DNA of 48,037 bases, from contig CAMYYB010000014.1 in the NCBI GenBank assembly GCA_947303335.1, forward strand, positions 1 through 48,037. The letters run 5' to 3'. The position numbers were made by a program, and so were the translations under genes. Shown piece by piece: positions 1 to 8,863 of this stretch (its first letter is position 1; every line of letters starts with the position of its first letter). The notes under the pieces are model-generated. The model saw only the letters and a program-made list of their open reading frames with translations. It was not told the DNA's origin and did no database searches. The stretch is from an uncultured Bacteroidales bacterium (GTDB lineage: Bacteria > Bacteroidota > Bacteroidia > Bacteroidales > F082).

Positions 1-96
1 TTTTATCCATTTATTTCGCTTATTCCCCCCTTTTCCCTAATTCCGCCAACGGGTTTAATTATTTATATATAGTGGACGTTTTTCGGCTGTGAAAAC

Positions 97-152
97 CACT
101 TTGACACTTTGACACTTTGACACTTTGACACTTCGACACCTTGACACCTTAC
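97..152. repeat. Octamer tandem repeat (CACTTTGA, 7 units)
   Basis: Seven consecutive 8-bp units. The first four are exact CACTTTGA, and the last three are degenerate (CACTTCGA, CACCTTGA, CACCTTAC). No gene is seen in 1-334. The array lies beyond the 3' end of the giant LRR gene and could be upstream of a gene outside the left edge. The gradual decay toward one end is typical of tandem arrays. Confidence 0.9.
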
Positions 153-265
153 GAGACAATGTACTACCCTGAAATAAGTTGAATGGTTTTTACTTTATCC
201 CCGCCATAGGTTGAGTGTTTTTCTGAAAAGACCTCTCTTTTGTTTGAACCGCCAGCAAGATGAAA

Positions 266-302
266 GCTGTGGGAAGCCGCCAGTTGGCGAGTTTCCCACA
301 GC
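266..302. terminator. Terminator-like stem-loop after the LRR gene
   Basis: The 10-bp arms GCTGTGGGAA (266-275) and TTCCCACAGC (293-302) pair perfectly. An inner stem, CGCCA/TGGCG (278-282 and 285-289), extends the hairpin. It lies 33 bp past the stop of the minus-strand LRR gene. The T-run is weak on the minus side (TTTC) and better on the plus side (TTGTTTTG), so it may work in both directions. Confidence 0.6.
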
Positions 303-334
303 CTTGTTTTGTGTGTTTTGAATGTTTTATGCAA

Positions 335-3300
335 TTATCTGACGACAATCTTCTGGACTTTTACGTCATCTCCGTTAATCAGGCGCAGCATATAGACACC
401 TGGAACCACGTTGAGTTTCTTCTCATAGCTGCCGCTGAACGTCTCGCTGCTAAGCACATGACCCGACACATCCATCACTTGCAGTGTGGCTTCGCCTTCA
501 ATTCCTAAGATGCTGATATTCCCGTTGCCGTTAATGAAAGCAAACCCCGGTACGCAGGCGTCCCCGCCTGCATCACTGGTACTGAACACCAATCTGAAAC
601 GCGAAGCATAGTCTGTCGTCTTGGCTTCAAAAGTATATGATGGTTCGACCAACAAATCCACATCGTCGCCCGTGAGGTTATCAATCAGATGCAAGTAATC
701 CATATCAACCATTTCCGCATCCATAGTTAGGGTATAAGAGCCGTTCTTCTTAGCCTCAAAGTTGAGCGGCATCTCGCACGTCTTCTCGGCACTGATAATA
801 GCATAGTTGTTTGTTCCCCTAGGGATATAGAGTTGTGCATTGTCCCTGTTGAAAACAAATTTCTCCAACTTGTCGCCCGCATTGAAACTGACAATGGCTT
901 TGTCCATCATGGCGGCACAGCGAGTGTCGGCTTGTGCGACAGCAATCTGCAACACGCCTTGATTCTCTTGTCCTCTCGGAGCGGTCTTGCTGAAGGTAAC
1001 CGTTTCGCCCACATTTTCCGCTTTCACCATCACACCTGTACAAGCAGGAATGGCTGTCTCCATTGAAACCGCAACAGGCTCGATGGCTGTACCTTCTTCA
1101 TTCATCACATAATAGCTTCTGTTGGCGTAGGCACTTACGGGAAACGGATTGCCCACAAGGTTCCAACCGGCGAGGTTTGCATTGGCATTGTAAGCAAGTT
1201 CAACTTCCTTCGTTTCGTCCTCGTTGAAGTTGCCCTTGAAGATGATATTGGTTTCCTCGGCATTAGCATAGAGGTAACCTTGTCCGTTGGTGAGGTTGAA
1301 GTTATTGGCCTTGTAGTTTTGCCATTCTTCATCAGTAGCCGATTGATTGAACTGGTAGAGGTCGTATGGTGTTTCGGTTATCATATTGTTTACTGTTGTT
1401 GGAACGATATTTTCCACCAGCGGCGAGGCGATGAAACGCCAGTTGTCCTCTTCTTCGCCATAACCTGGAACAGTCTTGTAGGCCATTGGATATATTCTGT
1501 TTGCGTAGTTACTCCATAAGTTTGCCGTTTTGTATGTATTCAATGATTCGTAGGGAACATAAATGGGGAAAGTCGTGTTGTAAAAAGTATAATATCCTAA
1601 AGAAGGAGGAGTTGTTCCAAGTACCATTGCTTCCGTCAAACCGCTGCAACCATAGAAAGCTTGAGAGCCAATCGATGTCACGGAATTGGGAATAGTCAGG
1701 CTACCGGTCAAACCGCTACAACGTTCGAAAGCCCCATCGCCTATTGTGGTCACTGAATTTGGGATAACCAACTCGCCTGTCAAGCCGCTACAACGTTCGA
1801 AAGCATAATCGCCTATTGTAATCACGGAATTAGGAACAATTGAGTTTTTACAGCCCAATATCAGATTATCCGTTCCAGTCTCAATAAGAGCGTTACAATT
1901 CTCTCTCGAATCATAGAAGGTATTGCCTGAATCCACTATAATGGACTCAAAATCATAACAATAATTGAAAGCAGAATTGCCTATCATGGTCACGGAATTG
2001 CCGATGGTCAGCGAACCCGTAAAGCCATTGCAAAAACGGAAAGCCTGAATACCTATTGTGGTCACAGAGTTGGGGATGGTCAACGAGCCTGTGAAACCGC
2101 TACAACGATAGAAAGCGTTATGGCCAATTGAGGTCAGGAAATTTGGGAGAGTCAGGTCGCCCGTAAGTCCGTTGCAATCTTGGAAAGCTCCATCACCTAT
2201 CGTAGTCACGGAATTTGGGATGATCAAGGAGCCCGTCAAGCCGCTGCAACCACAAAAAGCATTTGAGCCTATTGAGGTCAAACCATCAAGAATAATAGAA
2301 TTCTTGCACCCAGAGACCAATGTGTTTGAGCTTGTTTCTATAATTGCATTACAATTATCTCTAGAATCATAATTTGGATTGTTTATTTCTACCATAATCT
2401 GTTCTATACCACTGCAACCTGTAAAAGGATTATATTCAATTTCTATGACAGAATTTGGAATGAACAAGCTGCCTGAAAAGCCCCTGCATCCTCCGAAAGA
2501 AACTGAGCCTATCGTAGTCACGGAATTGGGTATGGTAAGACTGCCCGTGAAACCGCTGCAATCATAGAAAGCTCTAAAGCCTATCGTGGTCACGGAATTC
2601 GGGATAGTCAGACCACCTGTAAAACCGCTGCAACCATCAAAAGCACTGCCGCCTATGGTGATCACGGAATTAGGAATATACAAAGAGCCCGACAAATTGC
2701 TACAGTTATAAAATGCATAACTACTAATAGTCGTCAATCCCGTAAAATACTGCAATTCCTCGAACGATGTGATTGCTGTATTATCTCTAAACACTTGTCC
2801 AAGGTCAGTTACTACGGCTGCCTCATAATAACTCAATTCTCCGTCTCCATTCGTATCCCAATTGGCAACACAAATGGATTTTACACTAGCATCGGCAAAG
2901 GCAATATTGCCGAGTGGTACAAAATGAGCCACTATTACCACATTGTCTACTACATAAAAAGAGTATTCTGCATCGTTGGAAACGATTGCTCCGTCTTGAG
3001 TCCAATTAACAAAAATGTAGCCTTCATTGGCTGTAGCGGACAGAGCACAAGTTTCATTATATTCATACTGCCCCGTTCCAGTAATAGTACCTCCATCTGT
3101 TGGATTAGCTTCTGCCATAACATCAAATGTAATTGCTGGCATTCCAACACAATCCACATCAAATTCATAACTAAAGCTGCTGCTCAGATTTTTACCATAA
3201 TAAATCACATTACCATTTGAATAGCTCACCATGAAAGAACAGTCTTCTGGATACGACCCAACGATCCAAGTCAAGGCAATGTGGCTATTCGTCAAAAAAG

Positions 3301-6300
3301 GAAGAGTGTAGACAGCTGACGAACCATATCCGATAGTAAGTTGCTGCGAAACGCCATTTTCATCCGTCACTACCAAGTAGTTGCCTGTATAGCCATCGCC
3401 ATAAGAATCGAACAAATTGAAAGTAATAGTACATAGGTCTCCTTCCACGAAATTCGCCACTAAGTTCCTATTTTCTGAAACTGTAAAGCTGAATTCAGCA
3501 TTATTAGAGATGTTTGCGCCATTCTCCGTCCAATTTATAAAAGTATAACCCTCATTGGCTATAGCGATCAAAGTGCAAGTTTCATTAAATTCATACTGCC
3601 CCGTTCCAGTAATAGTACCTCCATCTGTTGGATTAGCTTCTGCCATAACATCAAATGTAATTGCTGGCATTCCAACACAATCCACATCAAATTCATAACT
3701 AAAGCTGCTGCTTAGATTTTCACCATAATAAATCACATTACCATTTGAATAGCTCACCGTGAAAGAACAATCCTCTGGCCACGACCCAACAATCCATGTC
3801 AAGGTGATATGGCTACCATGAGCTATCCAAAGAGTATGCGATGCAGAAGACCCACTTTCAACTGTCAACTGTTGGGAACTGCCATCTGGGAAATTAATCA
3901 CCAAACAATTGCCCGTATAGCCATCGCCGTAAGAATCGAATAAATTGAAAGTGATGGCGCACAAGTCTCCTTCCATGAAATTCGCCACTAAGTTCCTATT
4001 TTCTGAAACTGTAAAGCTAAATTCAGCATTATTAGAGATGATTGCGCCATTCTCCGTCCAATTTATAAAAGTATAACCCTCATTGGCTATAGCGATCAAA
4101 GTGCAAGTTTCATTAAATTCATACTGCCCCGTTCCAGTAATAGTACCTCCATCTGTTGGATTAGCTTCTGCCATAACATCAAATAGCCCATCGCAATCCA
4201 CATCAAATTCATAATTAAAGTTGTTGTTCAGATTTTCACCATAATAAATCACATTACCATTTGAATAGGTCACCGTGAAAGAACAATCCTCTGGCCACGA
4301 CCCAACAATCCAAGTCAAGGCAATATGGCTACCGGTCAAAAACTGGAGCGTGTAGACCGCCGACGAACCACTTTCAACAGTTAATTGCTGCGAAATGCCA
4401 TTTTCATCAGTCACCACCAAGTAGTTGCCTGTATATCCGTCACCATAGGAATCGTATAAATTGAAAGTGATTGCACACACATCTCCTTCCTCGGCGAAGT
4501 TGGCCACAAAATCCTCATCCCCATTCACTATAAAGCTATATGAAGAACCTGTGCCAACCAGTTCTCCGTTTTTGATCCAGTTCATGAATACATAACCTTC
4601 GTTTGGAACTGCTGTTAATGTACAAATAGTGCCGCCTTCATAGTAACCAGTTCCAGTAACAATACCACCTTCAGTGGGATTGACTGTAACCGAAATTACT
4701 CCTGAATCACATTCTGTCGCTGGCAAGTAGTTGGTGAACTCATTCCAACCTCCAGCAGACTGATAAGCATTAATAGAACTACATGGTACATAGACGGGAA
4801 TCGTTGTGTCAACACCCTCAAAAACTTCATAATCAAGAGTTGGCGGCGTTTCAGCAAGAACGGTTATTGATGAGAGCCCGATGCAATTATGGAAAGCATA
4901 ATCGCCAATAAAAGTCACTGCATTGGGAATATTTATCGAAGACATTCCAATACAATCCTCAAACGCCCAACCTCTTATAGAGGTTACCGAATTAGGGATG
5001 ACCGTATTTTTACATCCCAAAACCAATTCGTTGGAGTTGGTATTAATAATCGCATTACAGTTCTCGCGAGAATCGTAGACCAAATTTCCAGATTCTACCA
5101 TTATCTGTTCAAGATCATGACATGCCAAAAAAGCATTCTCCAGAGATGACACCGAAGCGGGTATTACAATAGAAGTTAGGCCAGTGTGACTAAATGCTGA
5201 ACCTCCTATAGAAACTACGGAATTTGGAATGAAAATCGAAGTCAAGTTCGCGCAATAATAGAATGCATTAATTCCAATAGAAATCACGGAATCAGGAATT
5301 TCCGTACTTTTACAACCACTCACAAGTTCATTTGTGCTGGTTTTTATGACAGCATTGCAATTGTTGCGAGAATCATAAACTGTATTCCCTGAATCCACAG
5401 TAATTTGTTCCAAACCACTACAGCTAACAAAAGGATTTGTTCCCATGAATGTTACAGAATTCGGAATTGCAATTGAGACCAAGCTACTACAATAACAAAA
5501 CGCTCCTTCTCCAATATAAACCACAGAATTTGGGATTGTTATCGAAGCAAGATTAGGGCAATATCCAAACGCATAGGTACCAATAGAAGTCACAGAATTT
5601 GGAATAACAATTGAAATTAATCCGCCGCAACTAACAAAAGCATATTGTGCTATCGTGGTCACGGAATTTGGAATAACGACCGAAGACAAGCAACTACATC
5701 CGTAAAATGTGTAACTATTTATAACAGTCAATCCAGTAAAATACTGCAATTCTTCAAATGAAGTGATTGCAGTGTTTCCTCTAAACACCTGTCCAAGGTC
5801 TGTCACTACAGCTGCCTCATCATAGCTCAATTCTCCATCTCCATTCGTATCCCAGTTGGCCACACAGATTGCTTTCACATTGGCATCTGCAAAAGTGATA
5901 TTATTATCATTTTGATAAACAGTCAGCTGTCGGGCAGGCGTACTAAAGATATAGCCGCAGCTGCCTTCCACCATGTAGCGGATGTACCAGCCGTTGTAGG
6001 ACGCGGAAATGTTGTTCAGACTGAATGTCGTATACTCACCGTTTTCCGTAGGCGAAGCCACCCAGCCATAGCTAAGAATCTGGGAGCCATTGTTATTGTA
6101 GGTAGGAGGTGTCAAACTCAGGCTCTGTCCGGCACAAATCGGTTGGATTTGAGGCGTTTGTCCCGCCGAACCCGATGCCCATGAAGGACCGTTGGTCACG
6201 GTGATTTGAACCGCGTTGCTGGTTCCCGTGCCGCAGTCGTTGGTTGCCGAGTAGCGCACCCACTTCCCATTCATCGAGAGGGGGATGTTGTTCGGGTCAA

Positions 6301-7375
6301 GATTCTGGAATGTACCCGTTTGTGAAGCACCGTACTCCCAATGCCCAGTAGCACTGGGATTGACCGTGGGCACAGAGATATTCAAAACGCCGCCGGCACA
6401 TATCGGGCCCTGAGCGGTTATATTGCCCACCACAGGCGGGTTGGCCGTGGTGACGAACACCCAAGCCTCACTTGTGACACCGTGATAAGTCGCCCGATAC
6501 TTGAACTGGTCCGTACCCGTACCGCCTCCCATATAAATATATTGAATATAATGATTCGTATTGTTGACAAAGCACACACCAAATTGGGGGTCAGTAACCA
6601 TCCCCAAGGTCACTTCCTGAATATTATTCGGTTGGATAATGTCATTATTCAGCACATAGACATTTTCAGGAACATTAAGGCAGACGGAGACATTGTCGGG
6701 ATTTGCCGTCACGCTGTAGACCGTTTCGGCGACGAAGGAAAGATGGTCGATACCGAAGTCATCACCCATGCTGCTTTGTCCCATATAGGCGTCAACGATT
6801 CTGATGTTAGCCTGGGTCGCCGAACCGCTGTTCCAGGTTAACGTACCCCCTTCACCCCATTCAAACCAGTTGTTGTGTTGCGGGAGTGTTATATCCGAAC
6901 CCACCTGCTGGTCGTTGATAATCAAGCGCAGAATGGCGGGATTGGGATTAAGGCCCATATATCCCTGCGCCAAGTTCCTCACCTGTGCCGAAAAAGTATA
7001 GTTGGTGTTGGGTGTCACAGGGATTGTCTGCTTCCAAGCTGCTTTTGTTGGGTTTTGGCTACCACCGAAACCATTGAACAGCAAATAATATCCTGACCCG
7101 CCGTAACCAGTAAGATTGTTCGGCCAACCTACCGCACCCACTCCGTGACCATTGGAAGTAACGTCATGAATAAACTGACCTTCTTGAACACCACCGCTCC
7201 AGACACGAGTGTATTCAGATATCGTACTATAGTCGAAACCAGAAGTGTTCTCAAAATCGGGGTTGACAATCAAGTTGGTTTGTGCATACATTTTCCCCAT
7301 CCCCGCCGCACTCAGCAGCAGGAAGAGCAGGACGCTGCGCAACGCCCTTTTCAATTGTAAATCTTTTACTTGCAT
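335..7375 (-). CDS. Giant secreted BspA-like leucine-rich-repeat protein with T9SS sorting domain
   Basis: A 2346-residue protein starting with a Sec signal peptide (basic start, hydrophobic LLFLLLSAAGMG, cleavage near YAQ). In order: a jelly-roll-like domain with the GIDHLSF motif, Ig-like repeats, an EF-hand/dockerin-like DTNGDGELSYDEA (about residue 508), a first BspA-type LRR_5 block (about 540-840, repeated IPNSVT and SIG.AF motifs), a middle region of alternating DSYGDGYTG modules and InlB-type NPTDGGTITGTG modules (about 890-1490), a second EF-hand-like copy (about 1508), a second LRR block (about 1535-1915), a beta domain and a C-terminal VMDVSGHVL...VPGVYMLRL...KIVVR sorting domain. 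BspA-like proteins are surface adhesins in this phylum. The sorting domain implies type IX export. Binding target unknown. Confidence 0.9.
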   Translation of the reverse strand: MQVKDLQLKRALRSVLLFLLLSAAGMGKMYAQTNLIVNPDFENTSGFDYSTISEYTRVWSGGVQEGQFIHDVTSNGHGVGAVGWPNNLTGYGGSGYYLLFNGFGGSQNPTKAAWKQTIPVTPNTNYTFSAQVRNLAQGYMGLNPNPAILRLIINDQQVGSDITLPQHNNWFEWGEGGTLTWNSGSATQANIRIVDAYMGQSSMGDDFGIDHLSFVAETVYSVTANPDNVSVCLNVPENVYVLNNDIIQPNNIQEVTLGMVTDPQFGVCFVNNTNHYIQYIYMGGGTGTDQFKYRATYHGVTSEAWVFVTTANPPVVGNITAQGPICAGGVLNISVPTVNPSATGHWEYGASQTGTFQNLDPNNIPLSMNGKWVRYSATNDCGTGTSNAVQITVTNGPSWASGSAGQTPQIQPICAGQSLSLTPPTYNNNGSQILSYGWVASPTENGEYTTFSLNNISASYNGWYIRYMVEGSCGYIFSTPARQLTVYQNDNNITFADANVKAICVANWDTNGDGELSYDEAAVVTDLGQVFRGNTAITSFEELQYFTGLTVINSYTFYGCSCLSSVVIPNSVTTIAQYAFVSCGGLISIVIPNSVTSIGTYAFGYCPNLASITIPNSVVYIGEGAFCYCSSLVSIAIPNSVTFMGTNPFVSCSGLEQITVDSGNTVYDSRNNCNAVIKTSTNELVSGCKSTEIPDSVISIGINAFYYCANLTSIFIPNSVVSIGGSAFSHTGLTSIVIPASVSSLENAFLACHDLEQIMVESGNLVYDSRENCNAIINTNSNELVLGCKNTVIPNSVTSIRGWAFEDCIGMSSINIPNAVTFIGDYAFHNCIGLSSITVLAETPPTLDYEVFEGVDTTIPVYVPCSSINAYQSAGGWNEFTNYLPATECDSGVISVTVNPTEGGIVTGTGYYEGGTICTLTAVPNEGYVFMNWIKNGELVGTGSSYSFIVNGDEDFVANFAEEGDVCAITFNLYDSYGDGYTGNYLVVTDENGISQQLTVESGSSAVYTLQFLTGSHIALTWIVGSWPEDCSFTVTYSNGNVIYYGENLNNNFNYEFDVDCDGLFDVMAEANPTDGGTITGTGQYEFNETCTLIAIANEGYTFINWTENGAIISNNAEFSFTVSENRNLVANFMEGDLCAITFNLFDSYGDGYTGNCLVINFPDGSSQQLTVESGSSASHTLWIAHGSHITLTWIVGSWPEDCSFTVSYSNGNVIYYGENLSSSFSYEFDVDCVGMPAITFDVMAEANPTDGGTITGTGQYEFNETCTLIAIANEGYTFINWTENGANISNNAEFSFTVSENRNLVANFVEGDLCTITFNLFDSYGDGYTGNYLVVTDENGVSQQLTIGYGSSAVYTLPFLTNSHIALTWIVGSYPEDCSFMVSYSNGNVIYYGKNLSSSFSYEFDVDCVGMPAITFDVMAEANPTDGGTITGTGQYEYNETCALSATANEGYIFVNWTQDGAIVSNDAEYSFYVVDNVVIVAHFVPLGNIAFADASVKSICVANWDTNGDGELSYYEAAVVTDLGQVFRDNTAITSFEELQYFTGLTTISSYAFYNCSNLSGSLYIPNSVITIGGSAFDGCSGFTGGLTIPNSVTTIGFRAFYDCSGFTGSLTIPNSVTTIGSVSFGGCRGFSGSLFIPNSVIEIEYNPFTGCSGIEQIMVEINNPNYDSRDNCNAIIETSSNTLVSGCKNSIILDGLTSIGSNAFCGCSGLTGSLIIPNSVTTIGDGAFQDCNGLTGDLTLPNFLTSIGHNAFYRCSGFTGSLTIPNSVTTIGIQAFRFCNGFTGSLTIGNSVTMIGNSAFNYCYDFESIIVDSGNTFYDSRENCNALIETGTDNLILGCKNSIVPNSVITIGDYAFERCSGLTGELVIPNSVTTIGDGAFERCSGLTGSLTIPNSVTSIGSQAFYGCSGLTEAMVLGTTPPSLGYYTFYNTTFPIYVPYESLNTYKTANLWSNYANRIYPMAYKTVPGYGEEEDNWRFIASPLVENIVPTTVNNMITETPYDLYQFNQSATDEEWQNYKANNFNLTNGQGYLYANAEETNIIFKGNFNEDETKEVELAYNANANLAGWNLVGNPFPVSAYANRSYYVMNEEGTAIEPVAVSMETAIPACTGVMVKAENVGETVTFSKTAPRGQENQGVLQIAVAQADTRCAAMMDKAIVSFNAGDKLEKFVFNRDNAQLYIPRGTNNYAIISAEKTCEMPLNFEAKKNGSYTLTMDAEMVDMDYLHLIDNLTGDDVDLLVEPSYTFEAKTTDYASRFRLVFSTSDAGGDACVPGFAFINGNGNISILGIEGEATLQVMDVSGHVLSSETFSGSYEKKLNVVPGVYMLRLINGDDVKVQKIVVR
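3068..4651. repeat. 528-bp tandem repeats inside the LRR gene
   Basis: The same segment (CTGCCCCGTTCCAGTAATAG onward) occurs at 3068, 3596 and 4124, exactly 528 bp (176 codons) apart, with long near-identical stretches. A more divergent relative follows near 4650. The units encode one DSYGDGYTG module plus one InlB-type module, so copy number can change without breaking the frame. The outer limits are approximate. Confidence 0.85.
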
Positions 7376-7443
7376 ATTTCTTAGTATTGATATTATTTGT
7401 TCATTTGTTGTTTAGTTTGGACTTTTCATTTATTTATCGTGGA

Positions 7444-7451
7444 CAAAAATA
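7444..7451 (-). promoter_or_regulatory. -7 box (TATTTTTG) for the LRR gene
   Basis: The minus strand reads TATTTTTG, matching the Bacteroidetes TAnnTTTG consensus, 68 bp upstream of the LRR start codon. A TTG about 24 bp upstream could serve as the -33 element. Confidence 0.5.
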
Positions 7452-7551
7452 ATGTTTATTAAGACATCATCAACTTTTTAAGGAATTTTTTGTTATTTTT
7501 ACGGCGAGAAAGGAGAATCCGACAAAAAAAGCGTGGAATCAATTACTTGCC

Positions 7552-7668
7552 TGACTCTCGGGTTACCACACCCACACCTCAAACAAGTTATCCCACGCCG
7601 TAGCAACTACGGCATTTGTAACTTGTTCTTGAGGTGTCCCCAAGGGACGAGGTGGTAAATGAGAGTCA
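7552..7668. repeat. 117-bp nested palindrome (REP/MITE-like or structured RNA)
   Basis: Five concentric arm pairs fold this segment on itself: TGACTCTC/GAGAGTCA (7552-7559, 7661-7668), ACCAC/GTGGT (7565-7569, inside 7651-7656), ACACCTCAA/TTGAGGTGT (7574-7582, 7629-7637), CAAGTTA/TAACTTG (7584-7590, 7619-7625) and GCCGTAG/CTACGGC (7597-7603, 7607-7613), with a CAA loop. No reading frame fits it. A minus-strand promoter-like box lies at 7775-7782. It could be a REP-type element of an IS200/IS605-like transposase, a MITE, or a structured RNA. Confidence 0.75.
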
Positions 7669-7774
7669 AGAACAGCAACAATTGCTATCTGTATTATTTC
7701 GCTTTATGTTGGTGCGCTTAATGCGCTATAATCATATTGATGTTGTTTGGTTAGACTTCGGATTATTGCGGGGG

Positions 7775-7782
7775 CAAAAATA
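7775..7782 (-). promoter_or_regulatory. Orphan -7 box (TATTTTTG) facing the palindrome
   Basis: The minus strand reads TATTTTTG with a TTGAAAG 17 bp upstream. The nearest gene in this direction is the LRR gene 400 bp away, which has a closer promoter of its own. The first thing transcribed from here would be the palindrome at 7552-7668. Confidence 0.4.
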
Positions 7783-7876
7783 GGGAATTATCCTTTCAAG
7801 GACACGCATAATCATTGATTTTTCAGGAAAACCTGCATTTTTTCATCAAAGCGCTTGCGGAAAGGAAAATTGTTTA

Positions 7877-7884
7877 TATTTTTG
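7877..7884 (+). promoter_or_regulatory. -7 box (TATTTTTG) for the Abi leader and gene
   Basis: TATTTTTG lies 59 bp before the Abi start codon, with a CTTG at about -33 (7854-7857). It places the transcription start near 7890, so a leader of about 55 nt precedes the gene. Confidence 0.6.
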
Positions 7885-7943
7885 CAGCACGAGAACCCGC
7901 CAAGCCTCTTTGCAATGCTTAAATCGGCGGGTCGTTTTATTTT
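7885..7943 (+). ncRNA. Structured leader upstream of Abi_2 gene (abiF RNA-like candidate)
   Basis: ACCCGCC (7895-7901) pairs with GGCGGGT (7926-7932), with a possible inner AAGC/GCTT stem. The 3' arm runs into a U-rich stretch (CGTTTTATTTT) that ends at the Abi ATG, as in a terminator or attenuator. A conserved structured RNA (abiF motif) upstream of Abi_2 genes is known from comparative genomics. I assign this leader to it by position and shape only, without a covariance search. Confidence 0.5.
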
Positions 7944-8837
7944 ATGGAACAATATACAAAGACGTACGCATCACCTGCACAATTGGCATCTTTACTCCGT
8001 TCTCGTGGCCTTATCCTTGGGGATGAAAAAAGGGTAAAGGGTTATCTCAAACACATTGGGTATTATAGGTTTAGTGCTTATTTGTACTCGCTTCTGACAA
8101 TACCGAAAGAGAACCATGTGTTCAAAAGCGGTGCTACCTTTGACAATGCATTAGACATGTATCGCTTTGACAGGCATCTTCGCTGGTTGATGTTTAATCA
8201 GATTGAGAAGATTGAGATTGCGGTGAGAAGTGCCATCGTGAATATCACAAGCCGAGAGACAGGTAATCCCTTTTGGATGACAGACCCAGCTTGTTTTTAC
8301 GATGCCTTGCAGTTCACAAAGACCAAGCAACTGATTGAGGCTGAACTTGCCAAATCAAGGGAAGAATTTATCGAACATTTCCGCAGAACCTATTCCGAGC
8401 CTTATCCTCCGGCATGGATGTTGGCAGAGATACTACCTTTAGGCGTTATGACCAAGATATACGAAAACATCAGAAGCAACCAAATCAGAAAGATGATTGC
8501 TCAGGAATTTTCGTTGACAGTTCCCGTGTTCATGTCGTGGATGACCATCATCACTGTAACACGCAACAATTGCTGCCACCATGCTCGCATTTGGAATCGC
8601 ACATTCGCCCTAAGAGCGTTGACTATGCGTAGAATGACACGACCTTGGATTTCAGCCGCTGTAAGCCAACAAAAAGTATATTTCAGCCTTTGTGTCATTA
8701 AATACTTCCTTGATATTATTTCTCCAAGCAACGATATGACAGAGAAACTCCAATCCTTGTTTAAGGATTATCCAACCGTCGACATTAATGCTATGGGAGT
8801 CCCTGTGGGTTGGGAACAAGAGGCTTTGTGGCAATAG
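7944..8837 (+). CDS. Abi_2 family (AbiD/AbiF-like) abortive infection protein
   Basis: A 297-residue protein with the Abi_2 signature: YKTYASP-like start, LKHIGYYRFSAYLYSL (residues 36-50), the central IEKIEIAVRSAIVN helix (88-100) and the late TRNNCCHHARIWNR motif. R207 and H212 in that motif fit the R-X4-6-H pattern of HEPN ribonucleases, so an RNA-cleaving role is likely by family. Members act in phage-triggered growth arrest and are often tied to a small RNA. The gene stands alone with its own promoter and structured leader, and converges on the ATPase gene that ends 27 bp away. The length is full for the family. The RNase activity is inference. Confidence 0.88.
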   Translation: MEQYTKTYASPAQLASLLRSRGLILGDEKRVKGYLKHIGYYRFSAYLYSLLTIPKENHVFKSGATFDNALDMYRFDRHLRWLMFNQIEKIEIAVRSAIVNITSRETGNPFWMTDPACFYDALQFTKTKQLIEAELAKSREEFIEHFRRTYSEPYPPAWMLAEILPLGVMTKIYENIRSNQIRKMIAQEFSLTVPVFMSWMTIITVTRNNCCHHARIWNRTFALRALTMRRMTRPWISAAVSQQKVYFSLCVIKYFLDIISPSNDMTEKLQSLFKDYPTVDINAMGVPVGWEQEALWQ

Positions 8838-8863
8838 GCTGACAAGTGCGGCTTGCGTTGCTG

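Noticed and set aside
8414..8837. Possible frameshift in the Abi_2 gene
   Set aside because: The frame runs to the end with the late RNNCCHHARIWNR motif in place and normal length, so the gene is intact.
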